From the NCBI GenBank assembly GCA_022414725.1, contig CM039462.1, positions 40,025,668 to 40,089,667 on the forward strand: a stretch of 64,000 nucleotides of DNA. Reading direction: 5' to 3'. How positions within the stretch are numbered: position 1 is the stretch's first letter; each line of letters starts with the position of its first letter. The notes under the pieces were generated by a model. That model saw only the letters and a list, made by a program, of their open reading frames with translations, ran no database searches and was not told the origin of the DNA. This document shows positions 40,376 to 52,654 of the stretch, in pieces. The stretch comes from Microglena sp. YARC. Lineage: Eukaryota; Chlorophyta; Chlorophyceae; Chlamydomonadales; Chlamydomonadaceae. Made by a program: the position numbers and the translations under genes.

Positions 40376-40610
40376 CTACCTGGTGGCAAGCACTACACAT
40401 GAGCACGATTTCATGAGATAGGTGGGTCTTGTACATGCCGGGGAAGCGTGAGCGATAGCAGCGAGGGACTGAGGCATGAAGGTGATGATGGGGTGAATGC
40501 TCATCAGAGAACATGGAAAAGTGATGACGGGGTGAAAGCTTATCAGGGAACACCAAAAGTTGGTGTGGGAGGGCGGATACGCATGAATAAGTAGCTCATC
40601 CCGTTTTGAT

Positions 40611-40666
40611 GAATAGCTCGATGGTATAGCTCGTTGAAACAAGGTGCGGGGTTTGAATCCCTACAG
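40611..40666 (+). other. tRNA-like fragment (possible SINE head or pseudo-tRNA)
   Basis: TAGCTCGATGGTATAGCTCG (40614 on) resembles a D-arm/A box and GGTTTGAATCC (40650-40660) a B box. The interval is too short for an anticodon arm, so it is not a functional tRNA. Confidence 0.35.
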
Positions 40667-40734
40667 GCGTGAGTTCGCGGTCGCTGTCGATGTGTGTGTG
40701 TGTTCCATCAGGGATATTCCTAACCACGATATAT

Positions 40735-40920
40735 CACACTCGCGCAATTTTTAATGTTTTTTCCCGTTTTGGTCCGTTGCGCCCCAAAGTGTGGGTAATG
40801 TTTCCATATATCAGATCTCTGGGTGGAGCAGTGCGCGCCACGATTTTTAATGTTTCTACCTTTCCAAATGTTACATCTCGGCATCGGGCTGCCACGATTT
40901 TTAATGTTTGTACAGTATGA
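40735..40920. repeat. Three copies of a TTTTTAATGTTT box
   Basis: GCGCAATTTTTAATGTTTT, CCACGATTTTTAATGTTTCT and CCACGATTTTTAATGTTTGT occur at about 40743, 40838 and 40892. Role unknown. The following 40920-41990 shows no gene that I can support. Confidence 0.6.
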
Positions 40921-41994
40921 AGGCATCGCGCGCTGGTCACCAGCAAGTTGGTGAGGTGGCCCCTGGGCTTGAGCAACGTGGCCACTGGGCACGCTGCAGC
41001 CGTCCACCAAATTTCAAAAATACAACAGCCCGAGCTCACCCGCTGCGATTACAGCCCTGTGCCATGAATACAAAAAGGCGATCCCTCGTTGACCCATACA
41101 AGAATTCGATATATTCGAAAGGTTATATCAGGTTAATTATTGGAGTGGGATCACTCACCACACTACAGACGGTGAGCAAGTTTTGAGATCTGCATGCATG
41201 TGTTAATTCCTGACCTGAGTGCAATTGACTCAGTTTACTACGAGATAGTGTAGTAGTCTGCACCGCTGCCTAGTTGATCTGGGTTGTCCTTCGATTGCAG
41301 AAAACCTATTTGGCACTTGGGGTGAAATAGGAAAGCAAAATTCCTAGCCCAAAACAATCCAAAGCCTAGTTGTGAACATTATGTTGCAGTCGTTGTTCAA
41401 CCCATAGGGGGCTAAGACCTATGCGATGGGTACACGAAACGATGCACATGTTTTTGTTTTGTGAAAAGGAGGTTGGCGAAAAGTGGTTAAAACAGTTGAA
41501 CTGTTCTTCCTCACATCTAAGCGACCCGTGTTGGATTCTTGCAGGGGTCGGCTAACCTGGGAGGGCACTTTTTCACGCACGGATCTCAGGGTTGCGGACT
41601 GCGGATGCGGTGTTTTCATTTGTCGTTTCCCTCCTGTCCTGTGGACTCAATCTAGGGACCTGGAGTATCTCTACAATTTCCCCTGAGAAAAATTTGCATC
41701 TCCGTGCCTCTCGCAGCTCATTGCATGAGGCTCATAGTGCTCGACACGGAAATCTGCTGTTTCGCACTAGTCCCTGCAGGTTGCGCAGTACCCCCTCCTT
41801 GAACCCTGCCCCGAGCCGCAACTCATAGGAAGTGGGAGTGCTAAGGAATGAGGTATGTCACTGTCAAAACATTTTTGGGAGATGGGAGTTTCTGTGAGAT
41901 TCACCATTTGCAGTAGTCTGTAAAGCCATGCAATTTTAGGTTTTGTGGTGTGTTAGTGATGTGATATTGTGTGTGGTGTGGAGTACGTTAACCA

Positions 41995-42709
41995 TGATTT
42001 ATACCTACCTGGGTCTGGGTTTTGGCGCAAATGCCACATCCTCCAAAAGGACCTCTGTCCATGCCTTCAACACCAAAGAAAGAGAGGTCCTCCATTCCCA
42101 AGACTGTCTTGAGGTAAGCAAAAAAAGCACCTTCAAACTGGTGAGTATCCATGCTGCCTCCCACCACATGATTTACACATTTGACCCAACCTGCAATCGC
42201 GAGAGATGAAGCCATAAGAAATTGTTTTTGCATTGGATGGCCGGGTAATTAAAGCTGAAAACATACATACCTGTCCCACTCAGTCCATTTTGAAGTCCAA
42301 GCTGTTTGTAGTACTCCATAAGATCCATGCTGTTTGTGTTACTCAAGAAGATCCATGTCGTAGAAGGCAGCCGGGTCTGTGGGTGTGCTGGGAAAACAAC
42401 GGGCTTGTATTGCAGTGTGTGCCAAGTGATGGCGTACATCGCAATTTAAGTTGTGACAAAGCACCATTGGCACCAGCAGATCACCAGAGCAGGTTAAACC
42501 AAAGTATTCCACTTTTTTTGCTGGGTTGACTGCAACGACAGGACCTCCACAGCTTCATGGACGGGTAGCCAAATTATCCAGACGTGCCTGGATCTCAACA
42601 ATCTTGGCACGTCGCCCTCTTTGTAATCGTCTAGAGATACCCAGCAGTCGATGATAGCTTGTTGGAAGTCCGGAATGAGCCCCCTCCATGCCCTATCTTG
42701 AGTCTGCAC
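41995..42709 (-). pseudogene. Unidentified minus-strand coding remnant, possibly KDZ-type transposase
   Basis: Three coding-like pieces in order on the minus strand: (1) 42709-42560, IPDFQQAIIDCWVSLDDYKE, after an acidic serine-rich stretch; (2) about 42420-42265, VVFPAHPQTR and LMEYYKQLGLQNGLSGT, before a GTATGT donor; (3) about 42193-42010, after ATTGCAG: FEGAFFAYLKTVLGMEDLSF and GPFGGCGICAKTQTQ, before a GTAGGT donor. The order FPA.P..R, then LL..Y..L, then C..C resembles KDZ transposases as I remember them. No catalytic motif is in view. Confidence 0.3.
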
Positions 42710-43052
42710 TCGCCGTCCATGATTAGTTTGATCACTATCCGATTGAAACCCTGACTCACAAGCATGCTCTTCGTAGTCCGAAGAGAACCCACCAGACCCA
42801 GGATCGGATGGACGACGAGCCGCATACTGAGAATTCCTAACAGGAAGTGTGCGTTGCTATGTGGGTTGGCGTTGCTGCCTGGTTTTGGGTGGACGTTCGA
42901 TCGGAATATCTGCGAAAGGCGAATACGTATGGGCAGATCAGTTGGTGCCAGTCGTCTGCTGATAGGGAACAGTAAATGAAACGTCTGAGTGGAGTTGGTG
43001 CACGAACGTCCAGATTGTGGAAGTTCGGGACCGTACAGTTGGTCCGTCCGGA

Positions 43053-43550
43053 TTATGGAAGTTTGGGACCGCTGAGTTGGTCCGAATTGTGGAAGTTTAG
43101 GACGGTGTAGTAGGTGCACGAACGTCCAGATTGTGGAATTCGGGGGCCGTTGAGCAGGTGCTTGAACGTCCAGACAGTGGAAGTTTCCGTTGTGGACCAA
43201 CGTATCGGATTCGCGACAAACCTCCACTTATCGGACGTCGCGCGAGTTCGCAGCCTTCTCGAACGTCCACTATATGGAGGGTTTGAACCTCCGCATTATG
43301 GAAGTTTGGGACCGCTGAGTTGGTCCGAATTGTGGAAGTTTAGGACGGTGTAGTAGGTGCACGAACGTCCAGATTGTGGAATTCGGGGGGTTCTGTTGAG
43401 CAGGTGCTTGAACGTCCAAGAATAGTGGAAGCGTTTCCGTTGTGGACCAACGTATCGGATTCGCGACGAACCTCCACTTATCGGACGTCGCGCGAGTTCG
43501 CAGCCTTCTCGAACGTCCACTATATGGAGGGTTTGAACCTCCGCATTATG
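43053..43550. repeat. ~240-bp tandem duplication with CGAACGTCCA motifs
   Basis: 43053-43292 and 43293-43550 are near identical, apart from small indels. Each contains several CGAACGTCCA and ATTGTGGAAGTTT words. Open frames here are repeated on both strands and are probably not genes. Confidence 0.9.
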
Positions 43551-44065
43551 AAAGTTACTATGGCCGCTTGCCTGTGTCGGCCGGCTACCTGCCAGGTTAC
43601 CCGGCTGGTGACTTTGCTGAACGGTGGTAAGAACGATTTGACCATCAGACTCAGGTGGTCGAATGGCTCAAACCACCGTTTACAAAGGGGTACAAAGGGG
43701 TCACTCATTTACAACAGTGGCGACCATGATGATAACGCAAAGTTTCGGGCTGAAAGAAATAGAGAGAAGTCGAGCAATGCAGTAGGCTGCCGACTAGAGC
43801 AGTCGAGAAACATAAATGGTCGTACAAGGTCAAATTCATTGCGCAAAGAGATTTCCAAGGCTGATCTCGCAAAAAAGTCGGTAGAATGGCAGATACGCAA
43901 GCAAACGAGATCTGCGAGTCGGGCTCGTCGAGTCAGCAGAGAAATCAGGAAGCATCTTTGTGGTGGTAAGGATATTGCCACGTCGAACACACAGTTGAGC
44001 TCAGAGTGAGCTGAGTTGGAAGATGAAGAAATAAAGTCTGGGCGAAGAAGAAGGGAGCGAAAGTA

Positions 44066-44098
44066 TCGCAAAGCAAAGCAAAGCAAAGCAAAGCAAAT
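44066..44098. repeat. (AAAGC)n microsatellite
   Basis: Six contiguous pentamers. The sequence between 43560 and 44875 has no supported gene; a basic, arginine-rich frame at 43720-44009 is of uncertain status. Confidence 0.95.
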
Positions 44099-44875
44099 TA
44101 CGATGCTTCACGAGAAATCCATTCAGCCACAGTTGTAAGTTTCAACAGCAATCGCAGTAGCAGATGAAGTCTTCGCCCACTCATGTGGAGAGCTCACACA
44201 GAGACTGAGGGCGCAAGCGTGCATGCACGGGTATCGGGTACTCGGGCAAAACTGGGCAAGAACGTCAGGAGCTGCTTAATAATAAGCTATTCTGGTTCGT
44301 TGCTGCAAGCGGCTAGGAGAAAACAAACTACACAGTGTGATGCCCTCTCCAGGGACACACAAGCGATACGATGCAAAAGCAAGGGAGCAGCAGCAGGGCG
44401 GAGAGGTCACTTGTTTTTCAGGGTTTGGTGGCTTCCCTAGGCAGCGACGGTCACGTCGACGCACTGTGGGCCTGTGGCTTCTGACAAAGCGACAGGATAA
44501 AAACAAAGGGAAGACCTGGGGGGAGGGACGACCTAGGGAAGATAATATCGATGCCACCAACTGACGTGACTACTGTTTGGAGGTTCGGGGGTTGGTGAGG
44601 GTTTTGTGGCTTCCCTAGGCGACGGTCACATCAACGCTCTCTGACTTCCGACATTGCGACAGGATAAATACGCGCCTCAGTCTCTCATGCATTATCGAAG
44701 AACAATTCCTACATCTAAGGAGCCCTTTGACCTTTCCACCGTCGGTGATTGAACACCGAGCCAACCAGTCCCTCCGGCCTACCCACCTGCCCGCCAGTCC
44801 TCTACTCCTCCCGCACCACCCGTTGGTGCACCCGCGTCCCCAAGGTTGAGTTGGAGGCCTGATTAAACTCATACG

Positions 44876-44939
44876 ATGAAGTGTGCTACGTCACTCTTCC
44901 CCCTCTTGGCAATGGCCCTGCTATCGGCCTGCGCTTTTG
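44876..44939 (+). CDS. Copy 2 exon 1: signal peptide
   Basis: The ATG at 44876 starts MKCATSLFPLLAMALLSACA, a basic residue then a leucine/alanine core and a small-residue cleavage site (SACA before FG). The donor is G|GTGAGT, phase 1, which matches exon 2. An ATAAATA at about 44663 could serve as a TATA-like element, but this is weak. No copy of this exon lies ahead of copy 1 in the window. Confidence 0.75.
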
Positions 44940-47900
44940 GTGAGTACCGCATGATTAACACGAACATACATGCAAACACAAACAAATGTTACAAAGCCGA
45001 TTTTTCGCTTTAGCCCCCTCTGGACCCCCCAGGGGGCCAGGGCGGGCCAGGGGTCCCGGTCCCAGCCCTAAGTTCCCCTCGTGTCTCTCTCCGCCGTCCG
45101 CCCGTCCGCCTCTCCATCTATCTATCCAGTCTGTCCGACTGATGTCATGCGTTTGACGATTCCGACCACCTCCGCACCCACAATTTTTGCTCACAGTTGG
45201 AGTGCGCATTAGTTATCAGCATCGCAGCGGTCAAGATCCTTCGCAAAAGTTGTTCAATGTTTGTAGCTCTATTCCGCTACGAGTAGCTACTTTCTCCACT
45301 ACTTTCGAAACTCTCTGCCGGTGACTGCTAAAGCGATTTTCCGTGTCGCTTGCGACACGATCTTAGAACTTGTCTCTGAAGGCCAGGAGTGTATACTATA
45401 TATTCTTAAATATGACTTGTGTGAGCACCATCTACCTACTTACCCATCACATGCATACACCATCCCATATCTTGTTGGACCACCAGTCCCTGGTTATTTA
45501 AGGCGCACCACCCTCACACTCACCCACCATCTAGCTCCTGCGTATCGCTACCCCCATACAGCCACGCATAAATACACACCTACATGTCCATGACATCTGC
45601 CTACCTGTTTTCCCCCCATGCCCCTATCAACAGGTATCAGAGAAATGCCCCGGAAAGCTTCCAGAGCCCTCCTCGAAGAAGAAACCCCCTTCACTATCCA
45701 GCGTTCCAACCCTGAGGCTGAGGGATTTGATCAGGCATGGGTTGATTCAGAGGTAGGCTGACCTTACTCCATACATCACAACTCAGCAGCCTAGTAGGCC
45801 TACTACAATCGTTAGTTATTTGGTTATTGTATGTCTATGTGTGTGATTATATTATTATTTAGCGAAGCCATCAACACAGCCACCAACACAACCACCAACA
45901 AAACCACCACAACCACCACCACCTCGTGTGGGTCATGGCTTGATAAGTCAATACACAAATGTTACGCCTTCTGAAATGACGAGGCATGAGGTTGAGGGGT
46001 CCAGCATCCCGTTCGCTTGCGCTGGGGCAGTGGTGCCAGTCACCAATGGCTTGACCTGCTTAGTTGAAGTAATATTGAGCATTATTATGCGCATGCACTG
46101 CGTCTTAAAAAACAGTTCACAGGTTCCTGTGATTGCAGCCTTGAATTTTCAGCCACCAGCACATGTCAACATTTATTTGCTATGTGTTGCCTTGCTAATA
46201 AAGCTTGCTTGTAATCCAGCGCAGTCATCGATGCTTGCACATGTGTCCCTGCACGCTAGGAAATGAAACAGCTAATATATCCCTCTTTTATATTTGCACC
46301 CATGAGCTTACGTACATAATATAATTCAGGAGTGTGGGGCTTTACGAGTTATATACTAGCCATGCTTTGCTCCACCCAAACATGTGCGCAGCCCTGAAGG
46401 CTGATAGACCATGTAATCAATTGAAACGTAAAACCATAGACAAACTAAACCATATATACCTGACTGAATAATCTGCCCCTCCTGGACTCCCTCTGCGACC
46501 TGGTTGCACTGGTCACAATACATCTACGACATCAGAACAACGGCAACAACACGGTGAACGCAAGTGTTGAAGCCACATGGACTGTGAACCTCCAAGAGGC
46601 AATCACCCTTCCGCCAACCCGAATTCATTTGGATGACACCACCACAGCAGGTAGGTGGCCTGTCTGTATTGATCTTGTATGTATAGCAGTAGTTAGTGTG
46701 TCTCATCATTCCTCATCCTCACCCTCCCCACCCTCCGCATCCTCCTATCCCCATCCCTAATCCCCATCTCTCTGATTCCTTATCATCCCTCATTCATGTA
46801 TCATCCTCATCCCATTCGCTTATCATCCCTCAATTCTTTATCATCCCTCATCCCCATCCCTCATCCTCCCCGCCCATCCCTCATCCCTTATCATCCCAAA
46901 TCCCTTATTATCCCTCCATGATCCCTCATCACCCCTCATCCTCCCCGCCCCATCCCTCATCCCTTATCATCCATCGCCCTCATCCCTTATCATCCCTTAT
47001 CATCCCTTATCGTTCTTCTACATCCTTATCATCCCTCATCGCTCCCCATCCCTTCATCATCTCTCATCCCATTATAGCATCCTCTCATCTCTCCTCCACA
47101 TGTCCCCTCCTCACCCTCCGCATCCTCCGCATCCTCCGCATCTTGTGTTTGTCTTGGGTCAACAATGGCCTGCAATATGCCAATGTTTTAAATGAAAATA
47201 TAAATGCAACTTTATAATATAAATATAAATGCAATTGCATACAATATTGTTTCATGATGAAAGAACCCAAAACAAGCACAGCACCGTTGACATTCGGGCA
47301 GGTCTTCCAATCAGATGTTAGACACCTACAAGGCAATCACCATTCACGGCGATTATCATTTCTGTCCCAATCTCTTTCCACCCTAGGAGTTGGAGAGTTT
47401 GGCAGCTTCACCCATGACCAACATTGGGTACTACATGTCCCGCTGTACCAGTGGCAACACTGCCCATTCTGCCTTGTGCCCTCACCCTGCGGTGCCCTGA
47501 CTGAAAAGCCTATTGACTGGTCATCAAGTGACAGTTTAATCTTTGCCCTCCCTCACATCACGGGCGTGCAAGTCTCTTTATTTAACCTATTAGGCTACCC
47601 CTGGACTGAACAATAAACAAACGAACAAGCGGTGTTGTATGTGCAGTTAGTGTAGTGGTTCTGATGTTGTGTTTGGGATATATGATTTTTTGTATGTGCA
47701 GTGTAGTGTCGTGCAGTTTAGTTTCGTGGTGACAGGTGGAGCTTTTAATTTATTTTTATAACCCATCTCCAGACCTTCCCCCAGCCCAACACCACCACAC
47801 CACCTCACCACCCACCACACTTACCATCACCAATCTCCATCCCCTCAGCCCAACACCACCACCACCACCTCACCACCACCACCTTACCATCACCAATCCA

Positions 47901-50900
47901 TCCCCTCAGCCCAACACCACCACCACCACCTCACCACCACCACCTTACATCACGCAATCCATCCCCTCGGCCCAACAGCACACCACCACCAACAGCTCAC
48001 CACCACCACCTTACCATCAGCATCCATCCCCCCAGCCCAACCTGGCCCTTGCTTCTAATTATCCCTTATCAACACAGTAAAATCAAATCAAATCAAATCA
48101 AATCAATCCAAAACGATCTCGTGAATGTGCATGAAGCTTAAAGTAACGTGCAACTTCGAAATGCTCACATACACCTGCTGTTTCATGCCCTCTCATCGCC
48201 TCATCATCATCCAGACTCTCGATCATTGAATGCACGGGGGGGGGTGGGATCGGCAACTAATTAGTAGATTTGAAAAACTTAATATTAAATAACATTATTA
48301 GAGTGCCACAATAATATTAGTTGTTCAAATAAATTCAAGCTTCTGGTTTGATGAGACGGCTCGTCAGTCTAATTATTAACTAACATTCATCTCCGCAGTC
48401 ACTAACATTGTTCATGCACTACTATAACTAACTTAGCCTTTTCCTAATTATTGTGTCACACAGTGCTCCTGTTCCTGGCCTGAGGACGTCGCCATTCTAA
48501 CCAGCTCGAAACGAGCACCTTCGAGTCTTGACCTGACAGATTGCTTCACCCTCCCCTGATTACCCCTGAGTCCTCCGGAGCCAGCGCCTGTTGAGGAGCT
48601 TGGCATCGACATCAGATGCAGTGGGAGCCTTACTCGAGGAAGCTTGTGGAAGAGGAACATTCTCAGATGGATGAACTGCTGTATGCTACAGCAGAATCTC
48701 TCTCCCNNNNNNNNNNNNNNNNNNNNNNNNNNNNNNNNNNNNNNNNNNNNNNNNNNNNNNNNNNNNNNNNNNNNNNNNNNNNNNNNNNNNNNNNNNNNNN
48801 NNNNNNNNNNNNNNNNNNNNNNNNNNNNNNNNNNNNNNNNNNNNNNNNNNNNNNNNNNNNNNNNNNNNNNNNNNNNNNNNNNNNNNNNNNNNNNNNNNNN
48901 NNNNNNNNNNNNNNNNNNNNNNNNNNNNNNNNNNNNNNNNNNNNNNNNNNNNNNNNNNNNNNNNNNNNNNNNNNNNNNNNNNNNNNNNNNNNNNNNNNNN
49001 NNNNNNNNNNNNNNNNNNNNNNNNNNNNNNNNNNNNNNNNNNNNNNNNNNNNNNNNNNNNNNNNNNNNNNNNNNNNNNNNNNNNNNNNNNNNNNNNNNNN
49101 NNNNNNNNNNNNNNNNNNNNNNNNNNNNNNNNNNNNNNNNNNNNNNNNNNNNNNNNNNNNNNNNNNNNNNNNNNNNNNNNNNNNNNNNNNNNNNNNNNNN
49201 NNNNNNNNNNNNNNNNNNNNNNNNNNNNNNNNNNNNNNNNNNNNNNNNNNNNNNNNNNNNNNNNNNNNNNNNNNNNNNNNNNNNNNNNNNNNNNNNNNNN
49301 NNNNNNNNNNNNNNNNNNNNNNNNNNNNNNNNNNNNNNNNNNNNNNNNNNNNNNNNNNNNNNNNNNNNNNNNNNNNNNNNNNNNNNNNNNNNNNNNNNNN
49401 NNNNNNNNNNNNNNNNNNNNNNNNNNNNNNNNNNNNNNNNNNNNNNNNNNNNNNNNNNNNNNNNNNNNNNNNNNNNNNNNNNNNNNNNNNNNNNNNNNNN
49501 NNNNNNNNNNNNNNNNNNNNNNNNNNNNNNNNNNNNNNNNNNNNNNNNNNNNNNNNNNNNNNNNNNNNNNNNNNNNNNNNNNNNNNNNNNNNNNNNNNNN
49601 NNNNNNNNNNNNNNNNNNNNNNNNNNNNNNNNNNNNNNNNNNNNNNNNNNNNNNNNNNNNNNNNNNNNNNNNNNNNNNNNNNNNNNNNNNNNNNNNNNNN
49701 NNNNNNCTTCCCTTGATCACCCTATGCAACACACAGTGGGCTAAGCACGCCATAGCTAAAACAAACACTGGGCTGTTGTCATCCAGCGGTACTGTCAAAA
49801 TCTTCAGTCCAACAAACACTGGGGCGTTTGTCATCAGCGGTACATCAAAATCTTCAGTCCAACAAAAATTTGAAAGCTAAATGTTGCCACACATGTCTCT
49901 CCACCCACCCTTACTATCATGCATGGGCACTGATCAATGGCATGGGCAGATACATCCACCTCGTATTACTTATCATCTAGCGTTGCACAAGCGTGGTTAG
50001 CGTGTGACAGTGACCCCAGTGAAGTGGACAGTTGACATTGTCACAACGTTTGACAGTGTGACAGTGACAGATGTGACATTGTCACAACCTTGACAATGTG
50101 ACAGTGAACAGTGTGGACATTGTCACATTTGACAGTGTGACAGCGACAGTGTACATATGTCACAAACTTTGACAGTGTGACAGTGCAGTGTGACAGTGAC
50201 AGTGTGACCCATTGTCACAACCTTTGACAGTGTGACAGTGACAGTTGTGACATTCACAATCTCTCTTCAGTGTGACAGTGACAGTGTGACATATGTCCAC
50301 AAACTTTGACAGTGTACAGTGACCGTGTGACATTGTCACAACTTTGACAGGGTGACCAGTGATCAGTGTGACATTGTCACAACTTTGACAGTGTGACCAG
50401 CGACAGTTGACATTGTCACAACTTTTGACAGTCTGACAGTGACAGTGATGACCCTTGACAGTGTGATATTGTCATCATATTTGACAGTGTGACAGTGACA
50501 GATTGTACATTGTCACAACTTGACAAGTTGACAGTGACAGTTGTGACATTGTCCACAAGACTTTTGACAGTGTGACAGGACAGTGTGACACTTGTCACAA
50601 CTTTGACAGTGTACAGTGGACAGTGTGAACATTGTACAACTTGACAGTGTGACGAGTGACAGTGTGACTTGTCACAACTTTGACAGTGTGACAGTGAACA
50701 GTGTGACATTGTCACAACTTTGACAGCCTCTTCACTAAACCTTCACTAAAACCGAAACCCTAAACCCAGAACATGTACCAGCTGGAAAGTTGATCATTTG
50801 TCTTACCTTTTCGATTCCAAAGGGCCCTCGCTTCCCACCCCCACCATGTTGCTCCTTAGCGTCTTCCTCTACCCACCACTTTAATCACCGCCACTCTCCA

Positions 50901-52619
50901 CATGTTTGCGCCCCACCCCAACCCACCCCTTGAATTTAACCGCCACCCCACCATTTTGCTCGCCACCCCATCCCACCTATACTTCACCGCCATCCCCACC
51001 ATTTTGCTCCCCACCCCACACCACCCCTTACATCACCGCCACTTCCCCACCATTTTGCTACCCACCCCACCCCAACCCTTAACGATCACGCGCCACTCCC
51101 ACCATTTTGCTCCCACCCCACCCACCCCTTACATCACCGCCACTCCCCACCCAGTTTTGCTCCGCCACCCCAACCACCCCTTAATTCACCGCCACCCCCA
51201 CCTTGTTGCTCCCCACCCCAACCACCCCTTACATCACCTCCACTCAAGTGATCAGCAGCTTGCCACATTACTTCTTTATTTTTTCGACACCCTCACCCAC
51301 CTCTATCTTGTGTGCTGTATGAGTCAGGCACTTTGCGTGGGGTAACGCTTCATTGATGAGGGCGTGAACAGGCTATGAAGGTCAGGAGTGCGCCACAGGG
51401 GAAAATGCAATTACAGGTATGCAGGCATGTGTCACACATGACAGTTCTTAGCCACGGGCATGGTGACGTGTGGTGTTGTCAACCATGCTGATGGATCGCA
51501 GGTGTGTGATGTGTGGGAAGTTCACTACATACATGTTCATGGTCACGGATGTGTGCGTGTGTGTCCAACCATGTCTTGGATGATGGGGATCTATGTGTGA
51601 GTGTTGTCAAACCATGCTGATGGGATCCAGTGTGTCGGTGGATGGAGTTGTTCATTGCGGCATATACAGACTAATTCAACATTGAATATGAGATTTGTAC
51701 CATTAGCTTCATCCCAGCCTACCCAGCGAGCCCTGGGGGACTGCCTTACCATTAATGTTTGGTATGCCTACGTGTGGTGGTTGGTTGGTGGTTGTGGGAT
51801 AAAGACAGAGGGAGGGGAAAGAGAAGGAGAAAGAAGTGGAGGAGGAGAGGGATTTCCCGGCCGCTTAACATATACGAATATAGCTATATGAGCGCTATTC
51901 CTTCACTTAATCGTTCTCCAATGCGTTGCAGGCACTGTTGCCTCAACCGCTTCTTCGGCTATTCCTTCGCAGATTGATAGGGAGACAAATCTGATGGTGC
52001 CCACTTGCACAAAATCCCCACTGCCTGTGTATGCATCGCCGGCACTGTGCAAGTTCTTTCTCTCTGCTGGTTATTCGATAGATGTTAGATATCTTATGAG
52101 TGGGGAGTATTGGTAAGCTGTCGCAAAACCCCTAATACCCTAATATAATAAGTAGAAACCGCTAACAGCCATACTTCCTTCCGTGCCCCCAAATTAGCCC
52201 GCCCCCCCCCCCCCCCTACCCCCACACACATACACACATTTCAGGACTCCTTCCCGTTTCTAAGGATTGGCAAGCCCCACGTCAACGCCACACTTCGTAA
52301 CACACACCACGGTACAACCGCCTACCCAATCTAGCCCACTTACTCCCTTATTAAAATCTACTACCCTCTCATTCACGTTATCCACACTCCCATACATACC
52401 CTTACCCTCGACTACCAACTCCATCCCATCACACCGCTCACAAACCCCTAACCGCCTCCAGGGTTACTTAGCACCCGCTCCTTATTGACCCTCACTCCCC
52501 AACGATGTATCACCCACGTTTCATATCATCCTACTATCACCCACTGCCTTCATATGTTTATCTGTGTTCATTGCATCAAGGACGCACCGGGCAGCATAGC
52601 TAGACACTCCCCCTCCCCC

Positions 52620-52654
<35 letters not shown>

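Noticed and set aside
41471..41557. 87-base segment with pairing ends (GGTTGGC/GCTAACC) and a TGGTTAA-like D-loop, considered as tRNA-Ser or tRNA-Leu
   Set aside because: No acceptable T-arm or clear anticodon stem; B box does not fit.
48616..49834. 366-382-codon frames across the gap
   Set aside because: They consist of N placeholder sequence.
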